Notes: generated by a model from the letters alone, not told the origin. Positions 1 to 8,576 are shown, counted from the stretch's first letter. The stretch: 35,641 nucleotides of DNA from an uncultured Lachnospiraceae bacterium (GCA_902801515.1 CADCII010000024.1:1-35641), one strand, 5' to 3'. Program-made: numbers and translations.

Positions 1-76
1 TTTGAACCCTCGCGCCGCTGTTAACGACCTGCACCCTTTCCAGGGGTGTCCCTTCGGCCAGCTTGGGTACTTCTCC
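1..76 (-). tRNA. tRNA-Ser (anticodon GGA), 3' end cut by window edge
   Basis: The minus strand reads as a class II (long variable arm) tRNA. Its 5' acceptor strand GGAGAAG is at 70-76, the D-arm follows, and the anticodon loop CTGGAAA sits on a CACCC/GGGTG stem, giving anticodon GGA, which decodes UCC and UCU. The long variable arm and the start of the T-arm are visible. The last T-arm and acceptor bases lie outside the window. It is downstream of the tRNA-Ser(UGA) gene on the same strand and probably shares its transcript. Confidence 0.9.
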
Positions 77-148
77 AGAAATACACTTGCCCGAATCAAA
101 ATCGGTTATTGTATTGTATGGTCGAATCACATTCTGTCTCCGACCTAG

Positions 149-234
149 CGGAGAGGATGGGATTCGAACCCATGCGCCCTTGCGGACAAACGGTTTTCAA
201 GACCGCCTCGTTATGACCACTTCGATACCTCTCC
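149..234 (-). tRNA. tRNA-Ser (anticodon TGA)
   Basis: This is a complete class II serine tRNA of 86 nt. The acceptor strand GGAGAGG (228-234) pairs with CCTCTCC (150-156), and base 149 gives discriminator G. The anticodon loop TCTTGAAA contains TGA, which decodes UCA and related codons. A long variable arm precedes the T-loop GGTTCGAATCC. No CCA is encoded. A promoter lies about 55 bp upstream at 289-317. Confidence 0.95.
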
Positions 235-288
235 AGAGAGATTATTTATCTCTTCTGATTCCGTTTCCCCGAAATCAGCGCAAGAAAT

Positions 289-317
289 ATATTATCATCC
301 GATTTTCTAAAAGTCAA
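289..317 (-). promoter_or_regulatory. Sigma-A promoter for the tRNA-Ser pair
   Basis: The minus strand shows -35 TTGACT (312-317), a 17-bp spacer and -10 TAATAT (289-294) preceded by TGA, an extended -10. Transcription would start near 282 and run through both serine tRNA genes. The region 318-400 holds nothing else that I recognise. Confidence 0.7.
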
Positions 318-400
318 CGCTTATTTTCATATATTTATGAGTAAAATGAATGATACTCTCCAGGTATTTTTTATGGCGCAAAACTGGTATTGCGGTATCG

Positions 401-428
401 TTGACATTGATAATCTTGTTGTGATAAA
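401..428 (+). promoter_or_regulatory. Predicted promoter for the amt-PII fusion gene
   Basis: The plus strand has a perfect -35 TTGACA (401-406), a 16-bp spacer and -10 GATAAA (423-428) preceded by TGT, which fits an extended -10. Transcription would begin near 435, leaving a leader of about 150 nt before the start codon at 587. The -10 is imperfect, so the call is moderate. Confidence 0.5.
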
Positions 429-445
429 ACCATCCCCATAAAAGC

Positions 446-483
446 AAAGGCGCTTAGGAGAAATCATTCTCCGAAGCGCCTTT
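446..483 (+). terminator. Strong hairpin in the amt leader (attenuator or terminator candidate)
   Basis: A 10-bp stem (446-455 with 474-483) continues, after one mismatch, as a 6-bp stem (457-462 with 467-472) closed by the tetraloop ATCA. It is followed by TTTCTCTTTATT, an imperfect U-tract. It lies about 10 nt after the predicted transcription start and about 100 nt before the amt start. No plus-strand gene lies upstream that would need terminating, so it is either a leader attenuator, a 5' stabilising hairpin, or the terminator of an unseen short RNA. Confidence 0.6.
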
Positions 484-586
484 CTCTTTATTACAACTGC
501 GCAGCCGGCTCAGGCGGGCCACGGTTGTACTCCTGTCCGGACAATGGGAGCGTCATATTGTTTTGTTCAGAAAAGGAGGGGAAGGT

Positions 587-2380
587 ATGAATCAGGATAT
601 CTTAAGTGCGATTAACGGAGAAGTATTCGGAGTATGGTTTCTGATCGGGGCCGCTCTGGTCTTCTGGATGCAGGCTGGTTTTGCCATGGTGGAAGCCGGC
701 TTTACCAGAGCCAAGAACACAGGCAATATCCTTATGAAGAACCTGATGGATTTCTGCATCGGCACTCCGATGTTTATCCTGATTGGTTTCAGTCTGTTTC
801 TCGGAGAAGACATTGCGGGAATAATCGGAAAACCAGGTTTTGATATTTTTACAGACTACGCTCATTTTGACTGGTCTAATTTTGTTTTTAATCTTGTCTT
901 CTGCGCAACGACGGCAACTATCGTGTCAGGTGCCATGGCAGAGCGCACGAAATTCTTATCCTATTGCATCTATTCGGCTGTGATCTCTGCGGTTATCTAC
1001 CCCATCGAAGCCCACTGGACCTGGGGCGGCGGATGGCTGGCACAGATCGGTTTCCATGATTTTGCCGGTTCCAACTGTATTCACATGGTCGGAGGCATCT
1101 GCGCACTGATCGGTGCAGCTATCCTCGGGCCCCGTATCGGTAAATTCTCAAAAGACAAGAGCGGCCGCATTACCAAAGTGAATGCTTTTCCTGGCCACAA
1201 CCTTCCCATCGGCTGTCTGGGCGTCTTCATCCTGTGGCTTGGCTGGTACGGTTTCAATGGTGCAGCAGCAGTAACAGTCGAGGAAATGGGATCTATCTTT
1301 GTCACTACTACTATCGCTCCGTCTGTTGCCACGGTAGTATGTATGGTCTTCACATGGATCCGTTATGGGAAGCCCGATGTGTCCATGTGCCTCAACGCTT
1401 CCCTTGCAGGCCTGGTTGCCATAACCGCACCATGTGATGTCTGCGACGCCTTCGGTGCAATCGTAATCGGTGCTGTATCAGGTGTCCTCGTTGTGTTTGG
1501 CGTATGGCTCCTGGACAATGTACTTCGTGTGGATGACCCAGTCGGTGCGGTAGCCGTGCATTGCCTCAATGGAATCTGGGGAACGATCGCTGTCGGTCTG
1601 TTCGCAACCTCCAGTGCACCGGCATATGCAAGAGGGATAGGTGACGGAGCAGGATTTGGTGCCAACCAGATTGCCGGAGCCGGTCTGTTCTACGGCGGCG
1701 GTTTCAAACAGCTCGGAATCCAGTTCATTGGTATGGGAGCCACTGCAGCATGGACAGCAGTTGCCATTACGATCGCATTTGTTGTGATCAGAGCCATCTT
1801 TGGACTGCGGGCAAGCGAAGAAGAAGAGATTCTCGGCCTGGACAGCACAGAGCACGGACTTCCTTCAGCTTATGCCGGATTCCAGATCGTGGACCTGTCC
1901 ACCGGAATGCAGGTTAATGAAAACACTGACCTTGGAGAAGATTCCTACGAGAATGCCAGCGAATTCAAGAAAAACGCAGCAGTCCCTGTCGTCCAGTCTG
2001 CTCCTGCCGACCACGAAGCAGTTACCGGCATGTACAAGGTAACCATCATCGCGAAACATTCCCGCTATGAGAGGCTGAAGAATGCGTTGAATGACCTTGG
2101 TGTAACCGGCATGACTGTCACCCAGGTTATGGGGTGCGGTATTCAGAAGGGTGCAGGCGAACGTTACCGCGGAGTTGAACTGGATGTAAACGTACTGCCT
2201 AAGATGAAGGTTGAGGTGATCATCGGAAACATCCCGATCGACAGTGTAATTGAAACAGCGAAGAAAGCCCTGTATACCGGCCATATCGGCGATGGCAAGA
2301 TCTTTGTTTACAATGTCCAGAGAGTAATCAAGGTCCGCACAGGCGAAGAAGACCTTGCAGCTCTGAAAGATGTTGAATAA
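587..2380 (+). CDS. Ammonium transporter fused to a C-terminal PII (GlnK-type) domain
   Basis: This 597-residue protein joins an Amt channel (about residues 8-415) to a complete PII domain (about 482-597). Amt hallmarks are visible: the phenylalanine/ATT segment near 101-115, the twin pore histidines H166 (in CIHMVGG) and H325 (in VHCLNGIWG), and WYGFNGA near 220. The PII part has a T-loop with the tyrosine Y527 in ERYRGVE and the C-terminal signature TGHIGDGKIF at 564-573. Amt normally forms trimers blocked by a separate trimeric GlnK; here the regulator is tethered by a polar linker of about 65 residues. I chose ATG 587 because AAGGAGG lies 7 nt before it; an in-frame TTG at 563 lacks a ribosome-binding site. 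The gene stands alone and ends at a strong terminator. Confidence 0.95.
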   Translation: MNQDILSAINGEVFGVWFLIGAALVFWMQAGFAMVEAGFTRAKNTGNILMKNLMDFCIGTPMFILIGFSLFLGEDIAGIIGKPGFDIFTDYAHFDWSNFVFNLVFCATTATIVSGAMAERTKFLSYCIYSAVISAVIYPIEAHWTWGGGWLAQIGFHDFAGSNCIHMVGGICALIGAAILGPRIGKFSKDKSGRITKVNAFPGHNLPIGCLGVFILWLGWYGFNGAAAVTVEEMGSIFVTTTIAPSVATVVCMVFTWIRYGKPDVSMCLNASLAGLVAITAPCDVCDAFGAIVIGAVSGVLVVFGVWLLDNVLRVDDPVGAVAVHCLNGIWGTIAVGLFATSSAPAYARGIGDGAGFGANQIAGAGLFYGGGFKQLGIQFIGMGATAAWTAVAITIAFVVIRAIFGLRASEEEEILGLDSTEHGLPSAYAGFQIVDLSTGMQVNENTDLGEDSYENASEFKKNAAVPVVQSAPADHEAVTGMYKVTIIAKHSRYERLKNALNDLGVTGMTVTQVMGCGIQKGAGERYRGVELDVNVLPKMKVEVIIGNIPIDSVIETAKKALYTGHIGDGKIFVYNVQRVIKVRTGEEDLAALKDVE

Positions 2381-2461
2381 AGATTGTAGATTTATTATTT
2401 GAATAGGATTGTCAGATATTTATTATAGATATTGACTCCTGTCGATTTTAACAGGTACAAA

Positions 2462-2526
2462 AAGAGACTGTCGCATTGACGTTGATATTCTGCCCTGCAG
2501 ACACCACGTCAATTGCGGCAGTCTCT
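2462..2526 (+). terminator. Long hairpin terminator between convergent amt and ispD
   Basis: The arms AAGAGACTG...TTGACGT (from 2462) and ACGTCAA...CAGTCTCTT (to 2526) form a long stem with small bulges. On the plus strand it is followed by a T-rich stretch including TATTTTTTATTT. It can end amt transcription and may also act on the opposing ispD operon transcript. Confidence 0.8.
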
Positions 2527-2548
2527 TATCTATATTTATATTTTTTAT

Positions 2549-3361
2549 TTATATGTTCCCCTTCATCAGACACATTGCAATATCGATGTCTTCCGGCGTT
2601 GTGATCTTCATATTCCTGTAAGAGCCCTCGACCAGTTTCACCCGTGCGCTGCTCTCCAGTTCCACAACCATAGCATCGTCTGTCACAGCTGTGACTCCGT
2701 CTTCAATCAGTTTTCTATAGGCATTGTATACCAACGAAAATGAAAACACCTGAGGGGTCTGCACCTGCCACACCAGACTGCGGTCAGGAGTCTGCTCAGC
2801 ATACCCTTCAGCATCGGCGATCTTGATGGTATCCTTCACCGGCATACCGACCACACACGCACTGTACTCCCGCGCACACTGCAGGGCTCTCTCCAGTATC
2901 GGCCGGTCGATCATAGGACGGGCGCCGTCATGTATAAAGATGATCGGTTCCTGAGCCCCGTCACTGTCTTCATCGACAGAGCCACTTCCTGACTGATCCG
3001 CTGCGGCAGTCACGTTACTCCCGGTACTTGTCCGGTCTCCGCCCCCGAGAATTTCTCCTGCCGCCTTCAGGCCTTCCCAGACTGAGAGGTAGCGTTCAGC
3101 GCCTCCCGGCACGATCCGGCGTACTTTATCATATCGATATTTCTCGATAATCTCGCATCGACAATATTCGATATCTTCAGGAGACGTCACCAGAATGATT
3201 TCATCCACAGAATCGAACTCCTGGAATGCCTTCAGCGACCAGGCTATCACCGGCATACCGCACAGTTCCATGTACTGCTTGGGTATGTCAGAATGCATCC
3301 TGCTGCCTCGTCCCGCAGACAGTACTATGGCGATATTCTTTTGACCCTTTTTTCTGTCCAT
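2549..3361 (-). CDS. ispD: 2-C-methyl-D-erythritol 4-phosphate cytidylyltransferase
   Basis: IspD transfers CMP from CTP to MEP, the third step of the MEP isoprenoid pathway in the cytoplasm. The 270-residue protein has the nucleotidyltransferase signature VLSAGRGSRM (13-22) followed by PKQY (27-30), the mid motif FIHDGARP (142-149), DTIK, and the C-terminal ITTPEDI. Residues about 104-139 are an unusual Gly/Ser/Asp-rich insertion just before the DGARP strand, making the protein about 35 residues longer than usual. ATG 3361 is preferred because AGGAG sits 8 nt upstream; a GTG one codon earlier is possible. It is the last gene of the tsa/rnz operon, 60 nt after tsaD, and is followed by the shared terminator near 2462. 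Confidence 0.93.
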   Translation of the reverse strand: MDRKKGQKNIAIVLSAGRGSRMHSDIPKQYMELCGMPVIAWSLKAFQEFDSVDEIILVTSPEDIEYCRCEIIEKYRYDKVRRIVPGGAERYLSVWEGLKAAGEILGGGDRTSTGSNVTAAADQSGSGSVDEDSDGAQEPIIFIHDGARPMIDRPILERALQCAREYSACVVGMPVKDTIKIADAEGYAEQTPDRSLVWQVQTPQVFSFSLVYNAYRKLIEDGVTAVTDDAMVVELESSARVKLVEGSYRNMKITTPEDIDIAMCLMKGNI

Positions 3362-3424
3362 CACAGTCGCTCCTCTTCTGCGTTTCAGGCAGGACTGTCT
3401 CCGTTTTCTGAATATTCGTCTTTC

Positions 3425-4444
3425 TTACCGTTCTCCCAGTTTCAGGTTCGGCACTGCGTTCAGACTCCAGTCAGACCGAATGCCTTTCAGATAATCATAG
3501 TATGCCGCAGCTCCGATCATGGCTGCATTATCCGTGCACAGAATCGGGCTGGGGCGGTAGAATTCCACATGCCTGCGCCTGCATGCTTCTTCCATGGCTG
3601 CACGCAGTGCTGAGTTGGAAGCGACGCCGCCTGCGATGGCAAACTTTTTGAAGCCGAATTCATTTACCGCGTGCATCGAATGTTCCACCAGTACGTCGAC
3701 TACTGACTTCTGGAAAGATGCCGCGACGTCGTTCACGCTGATCTCTTCACCCTTCATACGTTTTTCATTCAGGAAGTTCAGTACTGCGCTCTTGAGTCCG
3801 CTGAAGGAGAAATCATATTCCGAGCCGCGCACTTTCCCATGAGGGAACTCTATCGCCAGCGGATCGCCTTCCTTCGCCGCTTTGTCGACCTTCGGTCCGC
3901 CGGGATATCCCAGTCCTATAGCGCGGGCAACTTTGTCAAATGCTTCCCCCGCGGCGTCGTCGGCTGTTTTCCCGAGGATCTCATACTCTCCGTAATCTTT
4001 CACCAGCACCAGATGCGTGTGGCCTCCGGATACAACCAGGCATCCGAAAGGAGGTTCCAGTTCTTTGTTCTCTATATAGTTGGCGGATATATGTCCCTCG
4101 ATATGATGTACGCCGATCAGAGGGAGATTCCTCGCCCATGCGATCGCCTTGGCTTCCGCCACCCCTACCAGCAGAGCGCCGACAAGGCCAGGACCGTAGG
4201 TCACGCCGATGGCATCGATGTCGTCCAGTGTCATCTGTGCCTTATCAAGTGATTCCTGCACGACCTGATTGATCCGCTCAATATGTTTCCTTGAAGCGAT
4301 CTCCGGGACCACTCCGCCGTACAGTGTATGAATATCGATCTGCGAAGAGATCACGTTGGAGCGCACATCACGCCCGTTCACGACAACCGATGCTGCCGTC
4401 TCATCGCAGGAACTTTCTATTGCAAGTATCTTAACGTCACTCAT
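3425..4444 (-). CDS. tsaD: tRNA threonylcarbamoyladenosine transferase TsaD
   Basis: TsaD is the Kae1-family catalytic subunit that moves the threonylcarbamoyl group from TC-AMP to A37 of ANN-decoding tRNAs, working with TsaB and TsaE. The 339-residue protein starts with [14 protein letters not shown], carries the metal-binding HHIEGH motif (H114, H118), [10 protein letters not shown], and the late [12 protein letters not shown] nucleotide-binding loop. ATG 4444 is taken as the start; it overlaps the stop of rnz by 8 nt, a translational-coupling arrangement. An in-frame TTG at 4453 is less likely. TsaB and TsaE are encoded upstream in the same operon. Confidence 0.96.
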   Translation of the reverse strand: MSDVKILAIESSCDETAASVVVNGRDVRSNVISSQIDIHTLYGGVVPEIASRKHIERINQVVQESLDKAQMTLDDIDAIGVTYGPGLVGALLVGVAEAKAIAWARNLPLIGVHHIEGHISANYIENKELEPPFGCLVVSGGHTHLVLVKDYGEYEILGKTADDAAGEAFDKVARAIGLGYPGGPKVDKAAKEGDPLAIEFPHGKVRGSEYDFSFSGLKSAVLNFLNEKRMKGEEISVNDVAASFQKSVVDVLVEHSMHAVNEFGFKKFAIAGGVASNSALRAAMEEACRRRHVEFYRPSPILCTDNAAMIGAAAYYDYLKGIRSDWSLNAVPNLKLGER

Positions 4445-5357
4445 TTTCTTCAAAATCCAGTTCTGTGCTCATTCCATCCTTACCCATCACTGTGCCAGGG
4501 TATATGCTCTTCGCTTCCTTCAGATAATCCTCCGGATGCACCAGTGACGGACTGTAATGCGTCAGCCACATCTGTTTCACTCCGGCATCTGCCGCAATCT
4601 GCGCCGCCTCCCGGATCATCATATGCCGGTGGTCGCGGGCATTTTCATATTTTTCCGGCTCTCCGTACATTCCTTCGCAAATGAACAGGTCTGAGTCTTT
4701 CGCATTTTCCGTGATCGAAGATGTCGGGCGGGTATCTGTCACATACGTGACCTTCAGCCCCTTCCGCTGCGCGCCGAGCACCATGTCAGGAGTGTATACC
4801 TTTCCGGTCTCAGGGTCAGTCATGATATTGCCCTTCTGGAGAGGATTCCAGAACTTCAGCGGGATCCCCGCACTCTTCGCACGCTCTACATCGAATTTTC
4901 CCGTACGGTCCAGTATCACACTGTATCCGTAACAGGTCACCCTGTGGTTCACCTTGAACGCCCTGAGGCGATATCCATTCAGCTGGAACTCCTGCTGCGG
5001 TTCTTCAATCTCGATATACCGGATCTCAAACGGAAGCTCCGGGGCGATCACTCTGAGCGAGTTCACCACACGCACCAGTCCTTTGGGGCCGATCATCGTA
5101 AGCGGCTCTGTCCGCTCCGCATTTCCCATCGTAAGCAGAAGTCCCGGAAGTCCCCCGATATGATCCCCGTGAAAATGAGTGAAGCAGATCACATCGATGG
5201 GTTTGAAACTCCAGCCCTTCTTTCTGAGCGCGATCTGGGTTCCTTCGCCGCAGTCGACCAGCAGGCTGGAACCGTTCAGGCGCACGATCATGGAAGTTAA
5301 ATGGCGCCAGGGCAGGGGCATCATGCCTCCGCACCCGAGCAGACAGACATCTATCAT
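4437..5357 (-). CDS. rnz: Ribonuclease Z (tRNA 3' endonuclease)
   Basis: This 306-residue metallo-beta-lactamase-fold protein carries the zinc motif [10 protein letters not shown] (H61, H63, D65, H66), a downstream histidine in [17 protein letters not shown], and the C-terminal HxxH-type LTHYSPS. RNase Z trims the 3' trailer of tRNA precursors lacking encoded CCA, which matches the CCA-less tRNA-Ser gene at 149-234. Length matches the short bacterial form. AAAGG about 10 nt before the ATG is a modest ribosome-binding site. It overlaps tsaD by 8 nt and follows rimI by 39 nt. Confidence 0.94.
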   Translation of the reverse strand: MIDVCLLGCGGMMPLPWRHLTSMIVRLNGSSLLVDCGEGTQIALRKKGWSFKPIDVICFTHFHGDHIGGLPGLLLTMGNAERTEPLTMIGPKGLVRVVNSLRVIAPELPFEIRYIEIEEPQQEFQLNGYRLRAFKVNHRVTCYGYSVILDRTGKFDVERAKSAGIPLKFWNPLQKGNIMTDPETGKVYTPDMVLGAQRKGLKVTYVTDTRPTSSITENAKDSDLFICEGMYGEPEKYENARDHRHMMIREAAQIAADAGVKQMWLTHYSPSLVHPEDYLKEAKSIYPGTVMGKDGMSTELDFEENE

Positions 5358-5396
5358 TTATTTCAAACCTTTCATTTTTATATATCGGACTTCTTT

Positions 5397-5903
5397 TTAT
5401 GTATCGGACCTCTCCGGCGTCCACAGAATCAGTGCGTCCTCGCGAGGATTCTCATAGTATCCTCTCCGAAGTCCTTCCTGCCGGTAGCCCAGTTTTTCAT
5501 ACAGGGCAATGGCCGGAGCGTTGGAAGCTCTCACCTCAAGGGAAAATCGTTCCACCCCCGCCCGGTATCCATCATCCATAAGTTTTCTCAGAAGTTTCTC
5601 ACCGATCCCGGATCTGCGAAGTGATCCGCGAACAGCGATATTAGCGATATCGGCAGTCTCAAAAGACCGGATATATCCGCAGTAGCCGGCGACTTCTCCG
5701 TCCAGGATCGCAGTCAGAAAATGATAATAGTCCAGGTCGAGCACGTCCCGGAAGATACGCTCCGACCACGGGGCCGGGAAGCATTCTTTCTCAATCTCAA
5801 GCACTGTGGGAAGATCCGCCAGACTCATAGGACGGATACGCAGGCATAAGCTGCTTTCGGTCTGTCCCGGCTCTCCCGCGGTTCTTCCTTCAGCCTTTTC
5901 CAT
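5397..5903 (-). CDS. rimI: RimI-type protein N-acetyltransferase
   Basis: This is a 168-residue GNAT. RimI homologues acetylate the N-terminus of ribosomal protein S18 and sometimes other proteins. The acetyl-CoA loop RRSGIGEKLL is followed by the usual SLEVRASNAPAIALYEKLGY segment and GYYENPREDALILW, all typical of RimI. The first 20 or so residues are extra and polar, but GGAG lies 7 nt before ATG 5903, so I keep this start. It overlaps the end of tsaB by 14 nt. The tsaB-rimI-tsaD association is common in Firmicutes. Confidence 0.93.
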   Translation of the reverse strand: MEKAEGRTAGEPGQTESSLCLRIRPMSLADLPTVLEIEKECFPAPWSERIFRDVLDLDYYHFLTAILDGEVAGYCGYIRSFETADIANIAVRGSLRRSGIGEKLLRKLMDDGYRAGVERFSLEVRASNAPAIALYEKLGYRQEGLRRGYYENPREDALILWTPERSDT

Positions 5904-6675
5904 TTTCTTTCTCCGCGCGGATCCGTTCCGCCTGTGAAACTCTCAGATATACCGGACGGTGCTGAGCCGCAGATTCCATTTTCTCTTCACCAAAGACCCT
6001 TGCCAGATCCATCGCGCGGGCTGCGACTGAACCAGCCTTCTGCTCATTGAGATGTGCCGGCGCATAGCTGTGGACAGCTGTCAGGTTCTCCTCGATCAGG
6101 CTGCGGTATGACACTGCGCCATCCCCCATAAGGAGCACTTTCCGTCCAAGCTTCTTCGCAAGAGCATCCAGTCTTGCGCACAGTTCTTTCACATCGACAG
6201 GCTCCTGATCCATAAGGATCTCCAGCGGATCTTCCCTGTTTCCGAATGTATCCTCGTTGCCTTTCTCTTCCCTTTTGCCGGCAACATCACGGAACGAATA
6301 GATCCCGGCGAATACCTGGCTTCTCCTGGCGTCCATCATTGGCGCAACGATACAGTCGGTGCCATAGAAATTGTAAGCCATCCCCTCCAGTGTCGGGACA
6401 TTGATCAGCGGCCTGTCAATGGCCATTCCGATCCCTTTGGCTGTCGCGGAGCCGATCCGAAGTCCGGTAAATGAGCCCGGCCCTCCGGCTATCGCCACTG
6501 CATCCACACTCTCCAGGTCAAGTCCCAGCATGGTCCTGACCTCATCCATCATCGGAAGCAGTGTCTGGCTGTGTGTTCTCTGATAATGCACGGTATACTC
6601 CGCAGTCAGCAGGCCGTCCTCCAGGACCGCCACCGACGCCGGCATACCTGAACTGTCAATTGCCAGTATCTTCAT
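5890..6675 (-). CDS. tsaB: tRNA threonylcarbamoyladenosine complex subunit TsaB
   Basis: TsaB is the inactive Kae1 paralogue that heterodimerises with TsaD and recruits TsaE. The 261-residue protein begins ILAIDSSGMPASVAVL and has HSQTLLPMMDEV (35-46) and GGPGSFTGLRIGSATAKG (64-81), both diagnostic. A charged segment at about 129-150 (KREEKGNEDTFGNRED) interrupts the region after the MMDARR strand and makes this copy longer than average. It follows tsaE by 45 nt and overlaps rimI. Confidence 0.94.
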   Translation of the reverse strand: MKILAIDSSGMPASVAVLEDGLLTAEYTVHYQRTHSQTLLPMMDEVRTMLGLDLESVDAVAIAGGPGSFTGLRIGSATAKGIGMAIDRPLINVPTLEGMAYNFYGTDCIVAPMMDARRSQVFAGIYSFRDVAGKREEKGNEDTFGNREDPLEILMDQEPVDVKELCARLDALAKKLGRKVLLMGDGAVSYRSLIEENLTAVHSYAPAHLNEQKAGSVAARAMDLARVFGEEKMESAAQHRPVYLRVSQAERIRAEKENGKG

Positions 6676-6720
6676 AGTTCTCTGCCTTCTATAATCAATA
6701 CACTCATCTCTTCGGATATC

Positions 6721-7158
6721 TCAGGAAACTGTGATCCTTCTGTAGTCAAATCCCTTCTGAAGATCTTTCTCAATCTTCACTCCGGTCACAATCTCGGGAG
6801 GAAGTTCTTCGATCAGGTCCTCGATCAAATCCGCCCATTCAATCAGGCAGACGCCATTTCCTGAGACATACTCGTCCCAGCCCACTTCCAGCATCTCTTC
6901 GCTGTCTCCTATGCGGTAGACATCAAAATGATACAGCGGGATCCTCCCATCCTCATAGACCTGCAGGATCGTAAACGTTGGACTGTTCACTGAATCCTGA
7001 ACTCCCAGGCCTGCAGCAAATCCCTGTGTGAAAACGGTTTTTCCAACGCCCAGGTCACCGATCAGTGTGATCACCTGTCCGGGCACGGCTTCCTGGCCCA
7101 TCTCATATCCCGCCTGCCAGGTCTCCTGCGCACTGCGGGTCTCAATCATTCTTTCCAT
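6721..7158 (-). CDS. tsaE: tRNA threonylcarbamoyladenosine ATPase TsaE
   Basis: TsaE is the P-loop ATPase that binds TsaBD and is needed for repeated t6A cycles. The 145-residue protein has Walker A GDLGVGKT (34-41), the NSPTFTILQVY switch region, LYHFDVYRI and IEWAD, all family hallmarks. ATG 7158 lies 6 nt after the NUDIX stop. An alternative ATG at 7149 would still include every motif. It is the first tsa gene in the operon. Confidence 0.94.
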   Translation of the reverse strand: MERMIETRSAQETWQAGYEMGQEAVPGQVITLIGDLGVGKTVFTQGFAAGLGVQDSVNSPTFTILQVYEDGRIPLYHFDVYRIGDSEEMLEVGWDEYVSGNGVCLIEWADLIEDLIEELPPEIVTGVKIEKDLQKGFDYRRITVS

Positions 7159-7164
7159 AATAAA

Positions 7165-7779
7165 TCAGTTCTTTTCAAGAAATGAAAACGCGTCGTCTGC
7201 GTTATGGATGAACTGCATCAGCATGTATGCACAGTTTGCGGCTACACGCTCCTCGCGAAGGATCCTTCTTGCTTCCTCGCGGTCCGCCAGCACCACATCC
7301 AGTTCCTCGGATTCCTCAAGGCCGTCCCTGCTGATGGTTCCTTCGCAGTAACCATAAACAAGATTGCAGCTCTCATCGGTCATGCCTACTGAATTGTAGA
7401 AAGCTCTCTCATACATAGGATCTACGTCCAGCGGAGTGAAAGTCATGCCGGTCTCTTCCTTCATCTCACGCACGGCAGCCTCCCTGTAGTTCTCATTTTT
7501 CTCAATCAGACCAGCAGGCAGTTCGTAGATATAGCCGGCGATGGGATACCGGTACTGGTGCACCAGAACGACCCGGTCCTTCTTCTCTCCCGCAAGGCTG
7601 AATATCACGACGCCGTCGGGTGTGTTCTCTCCTGTTGAGAGGTCAAGCGCTTCAATGTTCGCGGCACGTGAGGCCATGAAATACCGTCCCTTCCTGCCGG
7701 TGCGCTTTACTGTGGAAAGCTCGTAGTAATTCAGAAACCGGTTGTTCGTGATCTGCGTAACCTTTTCTACATTTGCCAT
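7165..7779 (-). CDS. NUDIX hydrolase, ADP-ribose pyrophosphatase-like
   Basis: The 204-residue protein has a complete Nudix box GX5EX7REUXEEXGU beginning GLIEKNE and ending REMKEETGM, preceded by the strand-loop PIAGYIYELPAG that is typical of ADP-ribose pyrophosphatases. Family members cleave nucleoside diphosphate sugars such as ADP-ribose; substrate cannot be fixed from sequence. It is first in the minus-strand operon with tsaE only 6 nt behind it. A good promoter lies upstream at 7822-7851. The function in relation to t6A synthesis is unclear; the link is probably only co-transcription. Confidence 0.9.
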   Translation of the reverse strand: MANVEKVTQITNNRFLNYYELSTVKRTGRKGRYFMASRAANIEALDLSTGENTPDGVVIFSLAGEKKDRVVLVHQYRYPIAGYIYELPAGLIEKNENYREAAVREMKEETGMTFTPLDVDPMYERAFYNSVGMTDESCNLVYGYCEGTISRDGLEESEELDVVLADREEARRILREERVAANCAYMLMQFIHNADDAFSFLEKN

Positions 7780-7821
7780 ATCTCATCCATTCCTTTCTCC
7801 ATCCGATGGACATATGGCAGT

Positions 7822-7851
7822 ATTATCGGATTATCACGCCTGTTCTGTCAA
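7822..7851 (-). promoter_or_regulatory. Promoter for the NUDIX-tsa-rnz-ispD operon
   Basis: The minus strand has a perfect -35 TTGACA (7846-7851), an 18-bp spacer and -10 GATAAT (7822-7827). It sits about 45 bp upstream of the NUDIX start codon and faces away from the plus-strand promoter at 7930. Confidence 0.7.
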
Positions 7852-7929
7852 GGGCTGAGGTATGATCAATTCCTCCTTGCCTGCAAACCGGCACTCTGTG
7901 AAGAATTGATGAAGTTTATAATCCTGCGA

Positions 7930-7958
7930 TTGTCTTGTTTCATGCCAGGTGATAAACT
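7930..7958 (+). promoter_or_regulatory. Probable promoter for the DUF4190/DUF975 pair
   Basis: The plus strand shows -35 TTGTCT (7930-7935), a 17-bp spacer and -10 TAAACT (7953-7958) preceded by TGA. The start would be near 7965, about 36 nt before the TTG start codon at 8001. The -10 is only four of six, so confidence is moderate. Confidence 0.4.
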
Positions 7959-8000
7959 TGAAAACAGTTATGAGATATCTATAGATATGGAGATCAGATC

Positions 8001-8576
8001 TTGAACGAATCCGAGTATCAGAATAATAATGCAGAGCCGGATAATAACGGCAGGCCTGATAATAGTGCAGGGCCGAACAGTCCGGATGACTACAGCAGGC
8101 TGAAGGGAACGGTAGCAAGACGGAATATGGCTACCGCGTCATTAGTATGCGCAATCATCGCACTTGTGACGATCCAGTTCTTCTTCATTTCCCTTCCGCT
8201 GGGCGGAACATCCGTGATCCTTGCGCTGCTCTCCCGCGGGAGCGGAAGAACGCATGGCAGAGCCCGTATTGCCGTGATCGGCGGTACTGCGGCCTTGGTG
8301 CTCAGTTCTCTGATCACTGTATATGCAGTCCGTCAGGTATATACCAATCCTGCGCTCCGCGCCCAGGTAGAACAATTGTACAACTACTACACCGGACAGA
8401 TCCCGGGTATCACGGATAAGGCAGCAGAATCCGAAGAAGAAGAGCCTCTCTCTGAGAGTCCGCAGGAGATCCTGCAGAATATCCTTTCAGGTGAATATCG
8501 TGAGCACCAGGCTCAGCAGCAGATATCCGGTTCCAAGCCTGAAGGCATATCAGATAACGGGGGGGTCTACATATGA
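8001..8576 (+). CDS. DUF4190-like small membrane protein
   Basis: The 191-residue protein has an Asn/Asp/Pro-rich hydrophilic N-terminus (1-33), two hydrophobic segments at about 46-68 and 86-106 separated by a basic loop, and an acidic, Gln-rich C-terminal tail. The layout (NMATASLVCAIIALV then GGTAALVLSS) resembles DUF4190 proteins, whose function is unknown. The start is TTG 8001 with GGAG 8 nt upstream; no ATG in frame gives a better fit. It ends in an ATGA overlap with the DUF975 gene, so the two are translationally coupled and probably act together at the membrane. Confidence 0.7.
   Translation: MNESEYQNNNAEPDNNGRPDNSAGPNSPDDYSRLKGTVARRNMATASLVCAIIALVTIQFFFISLPLGGTSVILALLSRGSGRTHGRARIAVIGGTAALVLSSLITVYAVRQVYTNPALRAQVEQLYNYYTGQIPGITDKAAESEEEEPLSESPQEILQNILSGEYREHQAQQQISGSKPEGISDNGGVYI

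Noticed and set aside
63-344. A 93-codon plus-strand open frame at the window start
   Set aside because: It overlaps two tRNA genes and their promoter on the other strand.
563-586. TTG start 24 nt earlier for the Amt-PII gene
   Set aside because: It would place the strong AAGGAGG site inside the coding region; ATG 587 has ideal spacing.
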